Both the position numbers and the translations under genes were made by a program. A stretch of DNA of 18,645 bases from assembly GCA_024278415.1 (NCBI GenBank), contig JAJRTI010000002.1, forward strand, positions 1 to 18,645, given 5' to 3'. Below the pieces are notes generated by a model. The model made no database searches, had not been told where the DNA came from, and worked only from the letters and a program-made list of their open reading frames with translations. The DNA is from Planctomycetota bacterium (GTDB taxonomy: Bacteria > Planctomycetota > Brocadiia > JAJRTI01). Positions 1 to 6,264 of the stretch are shown in pieces; the stretch's first letter is position 1; each line of letters begins with the position of its first letter.

Positions 1-1
1 G

Positions 2-1240
2 GGCATGCTGGGCGAGATCTTCAAGAAGGCCCGACAGGAGATCCAGAACCCCGCGACACTGAAACGGCTCATCGTGGATCTCATCGACGCGGAGCAGTGG
101 TCGTCGATGGAGGCGGACGTGAAGGGCGACATCTACGAAGGGCTGCTCCAACGCAGCGCGGAGGAGTCGCCCAAGGGCGCGGGCCAGTACTTCACGCCGC
201 GCCAGTTGATCCGAGCCATCGTCGACGTGATGCAGCCGAAGCCAGACGACACAGTATGCGATCCCGCCTGCGGCACCGGCGGGTTCCTGCTCATGGCCCA
301 CGACCACGTGGTGCACCATCATGGCAAGGGCCTCGACCCAGACCAGAAGAAGCACCTGCGGGAGGCGTTCGTGCGCGGGTGGGAACTCGTGCCCAACACC
401 GCGCGGCTGTGCATCATGAACCTCTACCTGCACGGGATCAACGCGGACCCGTGCCCGATCCATTCCGGGGTGGACAGCCTCGCGTCCGACCCCGGCGAGC
501 GCTTCAGCATGGTGCTCACGAACCCGCCGTTCGGGAAGAAGAGCAGCATCACCATCGTCAATGAGGAAGGCGAAGTCGAGAAGCAGGACCACGCGTACGA
601 ACGGCAGGACTTCTGGGTCGCCACAAAGAACAAACAGCTCAACTTCCTCCAGCACGTGAAGACGCTGCTCAAGATCAACGGCCGCTGCGCCATCGTCGTG
701 CCGGACAACGTGCTGTTCGAAGGCGGGGCGGGTGAGACGGTCCGAAGGAACCTGTTGAAGCAGTTCGACGTGCATACGCTGCTGCGCCTGCCCACGGGCA
801 TCTTCTACGCGCAGGGCGTCAAGGCGAACGTGCTGTTCTTCGACGCCAAGCCTGCACAGGAGGCCGCATGGACGGAGAAGCTTTGGGTCTACGACCTGCG
901 CACGAACATGCACTTCACGCTCAAGACCACCCCCCTGAAGCGTGCGGACCTCGACGAGTTTGTCGAGTGCTTCAACCCCGCCAACCGCCACGACCGCAAG
1001 GCGACCTGGAGCGAGAAGAACCCCGATGGCCGCTGGCGCAGCTTCGAGTACGACGAGTTAATCAAGCGCGACAAGGCCAACCTCGACATCTTCTGGCTCA
1101 AGGACAAGAGCCTCGAAGACTCCGAAGACCTGCCCGAACCCGATGTGCTGGCGCGGGAGATCGTGGGCGACCTTCAGACCGCGCTGGAGCAATTCCAGAC
1201 GATTGCCGAGGAGCTGGCAGACGACGCGTCTGTTGCGTGA
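2..1240 (+). CDS. hsdM: Type I restriction-modification DNA methyltransferase subunit (HsdM), 5' end cut by window edge
   Basis: N6-adenine DNA methyltransferase subunit of a type I restriction-modification system. It transfers methyl from S-adenosylmethionine to adenine, and target choice normally depends on an HsdS partner. Numbering from the first in-frame ATG (base 5), the family signature GAGQYFTPR is at residues 58-66, the SAM-binding motif I DPACGTGGF at 86-94, and the catalytic NPPF at 173-176. The C-terminal end is a helical, acidic tail as usual for HsdM. The frame is open to the left edge, and about 100 residues of the usual N-terminal helical domain are missing, so the true start lies outside the window and the ATG at 5 is probably internal. 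No hsdS or hsdR follows; the next gene is convergent after 48 bp. Any partners must lie to the left. Family assignment is firm. Confidence 0.93.
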   Translation, partial: GMLGEIFKKARQEIQNPATLKRLIVDLIDAEQWSSMEADVKGDIYEGLLQRSAEESPKGAGQYFTPRQLIRAIVDVMQPKPDDTVCDPACGTGGFLLMAHDHVVHHHGKGLDPDQKKHLREAFVRGWELVPNTARLCIMNLYLHGINADPCPIHSGVDSLASDPGERFSMVLTNPPFGKKSSITIVNEEGEVEKQDHAYERQDFWVATKNKQLNFLQHVKTLLKINGRCAIVVPDNVLFEGGAGETVRRNLLKQFDVHTLLRLPTGIFYAQGVKANVLFFDAKPAQEAAWTEKLWVYDLRTNMHFTLKTTPLKRADLDEFVECFNPANRHDRKATWSEKNPDGRWRSFEYDELIKRDKANLDIFWLKDKSLEDSEDLPEPDVLAREIVGDLQTALEQFQTIAEELADDASVA

Positions 1241-1288
1241 CGCGTTTGTCTTGGGGGCTCACGGCGCCGATGTGCGGTGCGGACAGCC

Positions 1289-2776
1289 TCACCGCATGCC
1301 GCCCGACTGCACCTGCCCGACCCCGGGGGTGTTCGTCTGCCCGAAGACATACGTCTTGCGCTGCTGCGCGGGACCGAGCACCTTCTGGCCCTTGCTCCAC
1401 CACCGGTTTTGCTGCATGTTCCACGTCTCCACGTGCACTTGGAGCGAATCGCTCTGCTGGACGTAGCGGCCACTCATGCGCATCTTCGCCATGAGCTGCT
1501 CGAACTTGCGGTACGTGGGCCGGTCCGCGGTGCAAGCCATCTCGGAGGTGCGAAACGCGCCGTCGGCCGCGAGTTGGTACGTGACGGTGTAGCGCAGGGG
1601 CACGTTGTACGACACCATGGGGCCCCAGTTCGCGACCACAAGCTTTGCGCGGATCGAGCCATCGGTGTAGAGCGCGACGCGGAAGTCGCCCCCGGTCTGT
1701 GCGCCGCTCGACTGCACGTGGGCCACGCCTTCGGCCGGCGCGACCGCGGTCGTCGTGTGGCTACGGAGCGTGTCGCGGAAGATCATCCCGCCATAGAACC
1801 CGCGCAGCGTCTTGCCTGCGGGCAGAAACCAGTTGTCCGTGATCCGCGCGGCTTGTGCGCCGGACTGGCCGGGCTGGGCCGGGGCTCCCGTGGCAGGCGC
1901 GCCCGCCACGGGCGCGGAGGATGGCGAGTTCGGCAAAGCCGAAATCGACGCGGCGATCTGCTGCTGCGTCATGCCGTACATCGGCCCGATCGTGGAGAGG
2001 AGCATCGCCTCCGCGCTGAACTGGGCCGCGCGGCTGCGCGGCGCGAAGAACATGGCGAACACGAACTGGCCCTGCGCGAGGTCGGCGTAGCACGTCGCGT
2101 CATACGCGGTCGCGCCCTGCGAGTAGGCGAGTCGGGCGCGCATGATGCGCGGGAACTGCGGGTGCATGCCCTGAGCCACGACTTGGAGCGATGGCGTGGT
2201 GCGCTTGAGCGCCTGCAGCATGTTCGACGCCACGGCCTGCACAGTAGTCATGTTCGCTGGCGCCGGGCCGCCCATGAGCATGATGCCCGGCCCGATGGTG
2301 TTGGGGCCATTCTCCGTGATGAAGTAGCCGCCTTGGATGGTCTGAACTTGCCAGCCTTTGGGATAGCCAAAGCGCGCGTTCCCGGCTTGCCGCAGTTCGA
2401 AGGCGGGCACGCGTCCGGCCGCCGGCGCGGCGGACGGCCCCGGCGCGGACGTCTGCGGCTGCCGAGTTGGGGTGCGCAGGCGCGTCAGCGTCAGGGGCGC
2501 TTGGAGGTCGCCCCCCGACAACACCATCGTGTCGCCTTGGATTTGCATTTGGTACCGGAACGTGCCGCCGGGGGAGGTGGTCTCCATCACGTTGCCCATC
2601 ACCCGATACGTCCCCGCGTTGCCCGCGAGGTCAAATGTGCCATCCGGCTTGAGGCTCAGCACCACCTGCCGCCCCTGCACGCTCATCACCCATGTGCCGA
2701 CATGGGATTGGCCGTATGCAGCAGAAAGGCCCGCGGCGAGGGTCGCCGCAACAAGTGCTCTCCGAAGCATGCTCAT
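1289..2776 (-). CDS. Exported protein of unknown function, three apparent beta-rich regions
   Basis: A 495-residue protein with a typical signal peptide (MSMLRRALVAATLAAGLSAA, then YGQ), so it is probably exported. Residues about 25-95 (VGTWVMSVQGRQVVLSLKPDGTF onward) look like a small lipocalin-like or beta-barrel module. A proline/alanine linker follows, then a central region starting near FGYPKGWQV that recalls PsbP/DUF1795-type domains. A second proline/glycine/alanine linker leads to a C-terminal region rich in beta strands and containing several tryptophans. No catalytic motif was recognised. The start was chosen because GGAGGAGG lies just upstream of 2776 and the signal peptide begins there; a second ATG at 2770 is equally possible. 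It lies 100 bp downstream of the sulfatase-like gene on the same strand, separated by a strong hairpin. Domain suggestions are inference from pattern only. Confidence 0.85.
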   Translation of the reverse strand: MSMLRRALVAATLAAGLSAAYGQSHVGTWVMSVQGRQVVLSLKPDGTFDLAGNAGTYRVMGNVMETTSPGGTFRYQMQIQGDTMVLSGGDLQAPLTLTRLRTPTRQPQTSAPGPSAAPAAGRVPAFELRQAGNARFGYPKGWQVQTIQGGYFITENGPNTIGPGIMLMGGPAPANMTTVQAVASNMLQALKRTTPSLQVVAQGMHPQFPRIMRARLAYSQGATAYDATCYADLAQGQFVFAMFFAPRSRAAQFSAEAMLLSTIGPMYGMTQQQIAASISALPNSPSSAPVAGAPATGAPAQPGQSGAQAARITDNWFLPAGKTLRGFYGGMIFRDTLRSHTTTAVAPAEGVAHVQSSGAQTGGDFRVALYTDGSIRAKLVVANWGPMVSYNVPLRYTVTYQLAADGAFRTSEMACTADRPTYRKFEQLMAKMRMSGRYVQQSDSLQVHVETWNMQQNRWWSKGQKVLGPAQQRKTYVFGQTNTPGVGQVQSGGMR

Positions 2777-2806
2777 GCACCTCCTCCGAACAAGTCGTCT
2801 CCTGGC

Positions 2807-2862
2807 GCGGAAGGCCTTCGCCTTCCGTATCGAAGCCGCAGCGGAAGGCGAAGGCCTTCCGC
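2807..2862. repeat. Perfect 21-bp inverted repeat between two minus-strand genes
   Basis: Bases 2807-2827 (beginning GCGGAAGGCCTTCGCC) are perfectly complementary to 2842-2862, with a 14-base loop. Each arm itself contains AAGGCCTT, so it is locally palindromic. It sits between the sulfatase-like stop (2877) and the next start (2776). As RNA it would make a very stable hairpin. No T-tract follows on the minus strand, so a standard intrinsic terminator is not supported; a REP-like element or processing/attenuation hairpin is possible. Confidence 0.9.
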
Positions 2863-2876
2863 TAGGCGAAACTTCG

Positions 2877-4211
2877 CTAGAACTCACTTCTATGCGCGAG
2901 CTTCTCTTCGGGGCACTCGTGCGCCTTGAGGAACTCCACGTAGCCCTTGAGCATCTTCTCCGCGACGTCGCGGTGCTTGTTGAAGAGGTTCTTCTTCTCG
3001 CCGTAGTCGCGCTTGATGTTGAACAGCTCGTGCTTGCCCCCGACCCCGCGGTAGCAGAGGGCCCACTCGTCGTTCGTGATCGTGCTGAGCGTGTGGGCGG
3101 CGGGGTCGGTGATGAGGGGCCACGAGGTGACCGCGAACGGCCGCAGCCGCTTGCGCGTCTTGCGCCGCACGTGCGGCAGGAACGACTTGCCCTGCACCGT
3201 GTCCGGAATCTCCACGCCGGCCGCGTCACAGATCGTCGGGAAGAGGTCCGGCACCTGCACGAACTCCTTGGACCGCGAGCCCGGCTTCACGCCGGGTGCG
3301 CGCACGAGGAACGGAATCGCGCCCAGTTCCGTGTAGAACGGCGCGTTGCCCTTGCCCATGATGCCGTGCTCGCCAAGCATGAAGCCGTGGTCGCTCGTGA
3401 AGATCACCATGACCTTGTCGGCCAGGCCGCACTCGTCGACCTTCTCCAGCACGCGGCCCACGTACTTATCCACGAGTGTGCACTCGGCCGCGTAGCGCGC
3501 GGCGATGTTCTTGATCTCGCGCTTGTTGAACACGCTCGCCGGGCCGTACGCGGGGTAGGTGATGACCTCGCCGTCGTAGTCCGGATCGTACAGCTCGACC
3601 ATACTCTCCGGCGCGTCGTACGGCTCGTGGGGGTCGAACGTGTCCATGCTGAGGAACCAGTCGTCGACCTTGCGGTGCTGCTCGATCCACTCCGCGCCCT
3701 TGAGCAACGTCTGCGCGCAGAAGCGGTCCTCCTCGCGCTGCCAGCGCGAGATGTTCATGTAGTGTTGTCGCCACGTCGTGTCCGGGCTGCGCGTCTTCTC
3801 AGGCGAGCAGGGCAGCTCCAGGGGCACGGTAGGATCGTTGATAAGCCGATCCGACTCCTGCCCACGGATCCATTCGTACGCGCTGAAGCCCTTGTCGTAA
3901 TTGAACCCGTCCTTGATGATGTGCGGCGTGTCCACGAACATCTGCGTGGTGAAGCCGGCGTCGCTGAGCGTCTTGGCCAGCGTCACGTCCGTGTAGCTCA
4001 ACGGCTCCCAGCCGTAGCGGGGGAAGACGTACATGCCCGTATGCACGTCGCCGCGGTTGGGCACGGTCGCGTACGAGCCGGTGTAGGCCTGATCGAAGAT
4101 GACGCTTTGCGACGCGAGCTTGTCCAGGTTCGGCGTGTGGATCCACGTGTTGCCGTAGCACCGCAGGTGGTCGCGGCGGAAGGAGTCGGAAATGATGACA
4201 ATGGTATTCAT
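2877..4211 (-). CDS. Sulfatase-superfamily hydrolase with Thr at the nucleophile position
   Basis: A 444-residue alkaline-phosphatase-superfamily enzyme of the sulfatase fold. The N-terminal metal-site strand is IVIISDSFRRDHL (Asp9), and the second metal motif is FTSDHGFMLGEHG (Asp274, His275, His282), followed by Lys287. DPHEPY (His195) is also typical. The sulfatase signature C/S-x-P-x-R reads T-V-P-N-R, with Thr49 where the formylglycine-forming Cys or Ser should be; ACC is clearly read there. The enzyme may therefore be an unmodified phosphodiesterase/phosphonate-type hydrolase or a non-classical sulfatase; the substrate is unknown. No signal peptide is seen, suggesting cytoplasmic action. 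The ATG at 4211 was preferred to an in-frame TTG at 4256: the family fold begins there, AAGGA lies upstream, and a good promoter precedes it. Confidence 0.93.
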   Translation of the reverse strand: MNTIVIISDSFRRDHLRCYGNTWIHTPNLDKLASQSVIFDQAYTGSYATVPNRGDVHTGMYVFPRYGWEPLSYTDVTLAKTLSDAGFTTQMFVDTPHIIKDGFNYDKGFSAYEWIRGQESDRLINDPTVPLELPCSPEKTRSPDTTWRQHYMNISRWQREEDRFCAQTLLKGAEWIEQHRKVDDWFLSMDTFDPHEPYDAPESMVELYDPDYDGEVITYPAYGPASVFNKREIKNIAARYAAECTLVDKYVGRVLEKVDECGLADKVMVIFTSDHGFMLGEHGIMGKGNAPFYTELGAIPFLVRAPGVKPGSRSKEFVQVPDLFPTICDAAGVEIPDTVQGKSFLPHVRRKTRKRLRPFAVTSWPLITDPAAHTLSTITNDEWALCYRGVGGKHELFNIKRDYGEKKNLFNKHRDVAEKMLKGYVEFLKAHECPEEKLAHRSEF

Positions 4212-4267
4212 GGGCGATGCGTCCTTGCTCTCGACCGGCTGGAAGGCATGAATCAAACGCGAGCGGC

Positions 4268-4295
4268 ACTATAACGAACGGGAAAAGCATGTCAA
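4268..4295 (-). promoter_or_regulatory. Sigma70-type promoter of the sulfatase-like gene
   Basis: Read on the minus strand: TTGACA (4295-4290), a 16-base spacer, and TATAGT (4273-4268). This is close to the bacterial consensus and would start transcription near 4261, about 50 bases upstream of the ATG at 4211. It stands out in otherwise GC-rich DNA. Confidence 0.7.
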
Positions 4296-4305
4296 GCCGC
4301 GCTCG

Positions 4306-4397
4306 CCGCGCTTGTAGTAGGCCCGTAAGGGCCTTTCGCTCGGGTGACGATTCGCTATTGGAACAGAGGGCGCCCTTACGGTCGCCACTACGCGCGG
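4306..4397. repeat. 92-bp imperfect palindromic repeat downstream of the sialidase-like gene
   Basis: The arms share CCGCGC (4306-4311 with 4392-4397), GTAGT (4314-4318 with 4387-4391) and a perfect 10-bp core CCGTAAGGGC (4323-4332) with GCCCTTACGG (4372-4381). The arm pattern GTAGYRNGCNCGTNAGNGC also occurs, again as a facing pair, inside the MITE-like element at 17849-17935. It begins 14 bp past the sialidase-like stop and could act as a transcript end structure, but there is no T-tract. Confidence 0.75.
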
Positions 4398-4411
4398 GCC
4401 GCTTTGCCGCG

Positions 4412-6025
4412 CTACCGGCGCTTCACGGTGAAGTACGTGCCCACCTCTTCCATGCTGAACTCGCCGTCGTCGTTTAGGCCGCGGCGGTCGTATACCACGA
4501 GCAGCTTGCCGGGGGCGACTTCTTCGACCGTGTTGTAGCTCGTGGTGCCGCCGCCGTAGAAGCAGAAGTGCCCCACCCAGGTGCGGCCGTTGTCGAGGCT
4601 GAAGGCAAGCCAGTTGCCGGGCCGGCCATACGCAACCACGAGCACGCCGTTGCTCATGCGGCACGCGTTTGGCCACACGCCGCGGTCGGCGATGGGCCGC
4701 GGCTTGCTCCACGTGCGGCCGTCGTCGCTGGAGCGGCTGAGATACATGGGCGAGTGCTGCCCTCTCGCGCCGCCGGTCCGCATGAAGCACAGAATGTCGC
4801 CGTCGGGCAGCCGGAGCAGGTCCGGCTCGCAGAAGCTCTCGACGCCGATGGTGGGATCGTAGGCCACCGTCGCCCAGTAGGCCCAGGTCTTCCCCCGGTC
4901 GGTGGAGCGGATGACGAACGAGCGATACTTGTAGAACTTCCACGCCGGCGGGAACGCGGGGCACAGCACCTTGTCCGTCTTGAACTGGCCGTAGCAGGAC
5001 GCGAGCAGGCTGCCGTCGCTGAGGCGGATGATGGCATGGTCGCACGCGGCGCCGGGCACAGGCCTGCCTTGGTCGTTCACGCTGCCTGTGGCGTCGGGGA
5101 TGTGGAGCAGGGCGATCTCCTTTCGCTTGGTCTTGCCGGCATCGGTCGAGCGCCAGAGATCGACCCCAAAATACCCCGGCCGCTTCGTACGCCGCGACAT
5201 GAAGCCGAGATCCACGACCTCGCCGTCAGGGAACTGGTACGCTCCAACCGTGAAGCCGGTCGCCCGGCGCCAGGTCTTGCCGCCGTCGCTGGAGCGCTTC
5301 CCGCCAACGCAGATGTCACCGTTGTTGAACTTGAACATGCTCATGTAGCGGCGTCCGGGCCAGATCACTTGGGTCGCGCCCTTGGACACGTCGAGGCCGG
5401 GCACATCCGGCTTCTGCGCGCGGAGTCGGCTGATCCTGGCGCCGCGGCAGCGCACGAAGCGCCAGATGGATTCGCCCATGGCGGCCGAGCTGGCCGCGCC
5501 AAAGGTGAGGCGATTGCGTTTGCCCGGCGCGGGACGGGTGAACTTGCCCTTGCCGTCGATCAGCAGCCGGCCGTCCGCATACACCTGGATGTCCGGCGCC
5601 TTGAACACCACGCGATACGTGTGGAACGCATCCGCGCAATTGAACCGAGCGGCCGTCTTCGGGTCGCTGCATAGCGCCACGCGGTCGCGGAAGAACGTCA
5701 CGCCTTCCTCGTGTTCGCCATCGGCCACCACGAGCACCACGCCCCACATGGCCGAGCACGAGAGGGTCTTGAGCCGAACCTCCACCTCGGCGCCCTGCTT
5801 GGGGTCGACGTTCCAGTTCAAGTGGAAGCAGCGGCCCGAACCCTTTTGGGTGGACAGGTCGACCACCCGCAAGCCTTCGGGCGTGCGTTTGGATGAAGTG
5901 AGCGGCGAGTTCCACGCGCGGCCGTCCGGAACCTTGAAGCCATCCTCATAAAAGGTGAGCCAGTCCGAAGCGGCTTGCGCCTGGATGCCGGTCGCCAATG
6001 CGGCGATGGCCCATACGAATCTCAT
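4412..6025 (-). CDS. Exported BNR/Asp-box sialidase-like protein
   Basis: A 537-residue protein beginning with a signal peptide (MRFVWAIAALATGIQAQA). The first 200 or so residues form a beta-sandwich-like region resembling LamG/concanavalin domains (for example YRVVFKAPDIQVYADGRLL). The rest is a beta-propeller of the exo-alpha-sialidase superfamily, with five Asp-box-like motifs: SSDGGKTW, STDAGKTK (degenerate), STDRGKTW, SSDDGRTW and SLDNGRTW. EPDLLRLPDGDILCFMRTGG and ACRMSNGVLVVAYGRPG are typical blade segments that may supply substrate-binding arginines. Such proteins may cleave sialic acids or other sugars; activity cannot be read from motifs alone. The ATG at 6025 was chosen because it opens the signal peptide and has GAGAGGAG seven to eight bases upstream. 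It lies 200 bp upstream of the sulfatase-like gene on the same strand, suggesting joint use on extracellular glycans. Confidence 0.88.
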   Translation of the reverse strand: MRFVWAIAALATGIQAQAASDWLTFYEDGFKVPDGRAWNSPLTSSKRTPEGLRVVDLSTQKGSGRCFHLNWNVDPKQGAEVEVRLKTLSCSAMWGVVLVVADGEHEEGVTFFRDRVALCSDPKTAARFNCADAFHTYRVVFKAPDIQVYADGRLLIDGKGKFTRPAPGKRNRLTFGAASSAAMGESIWRFVRCRGARISRLRAQKPDVPGLDVSKGATQVIWPGRRYMSMFKFNNGDICVGGKRSSDGGKTWRRATGFTVGAYQFPDGEVVDLGFMSRRTKRPGYFGVDLWRSTDAGKTKRKEIALLHIPDATGSVNDQGRPVPGAACDHAIIRLSDGSLLASCYGQFKTDKVLCPAFPPAWKFYKYRSFVIRSTDRGKTWAYWATVAYDPTIGVESFCEPDLLRLPDGDILCFMRTGGARGQHSPMYLSRSSDDGRTWSKPRPIADRGVWPNACRMSNGVLVVAYGRPGNWLAFSLDNGRTWVGHFCFYGGGTTSYNTVEEVAPGKLLVVYDRRGLNDDGEFSMEEVGTYFTVKRR

Positions 6026-6101
6026 GTCGTCACTCCTCTCAGCCGTGTCATAGCCGCGCGGCGCCGGGGACGGCGGGTGAAACATCCACGATGGCTGCGG
6101 C

Positions 6102-6130
6102 ATTGTAGTGGCGAGTCCAGCCGGAGGCAA
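6102..6130 (-). promoter_or_regulatory. Sigma70-type promoter of the sialidase-like gene
   Basis: Minus strand: TTGCCT (6130-6125), a 17-base spacer, TACAAT (6107-6102). Predicted transcription start is near 6095, about 70 bases upstream of the ATG at 6025. It faces away from the promoter at 6162-6190 in the same divergent gap. Confidence 0.5.
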
Positions 6131-6161
6131 ACTGATGGGAGCGCATCCGATTCGACCTCGC

Positions 6162-6190
6162 TTGACTTGCCTTCCGCGTCGCAATACCAT
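6162..6190 (+). promoter_or_regulatory. Sigma70-type promoter of the long greA gene
   Basis: TTGACT (6162-6167), a 17-base spacer and TACCAT (6185-6190). Predicted transcription start is near 6197, leaving a leader of about 68 bases before the ATG at 6265. Spacing is ideal and the -35 is nearly consensus. Confidence 0.5.
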
Positions 6191-6264
6191 GTGAGGTTCC
6201 CCACGTGCATTCAATCAGCACATCTTCCCTTTCACAACCCCAGAGACCCAGGGCTGCACCACCC

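Noticed and set aside
1277..2929. 550-codon plus-strand frame opposite the exported protein
   Set aside because: Arginine/histidine-rich with no signal peptide or domain, whereas the minus frame has a signal peptide and Shine-Dalgarno sequence.
2777..3229. N-terminal extension of the exported protein into the sulfatase-like gene
   Set aside because: The added 151 residues are serine/arginine-rich low-complexity sequence from the wrong frame of the sulfatase-like gene; the signal peptide marks the true start near 2776.
2472..4274. 600-codon open frame on the plus strand opposite the sulfatase-like gene
   Set aside because: Composition is arginine/leucine/valine/histidine-rich, with no family motif, and it lies antisense to a gene with clear catalytic motifs; long antisense frames are expected at this GC content.
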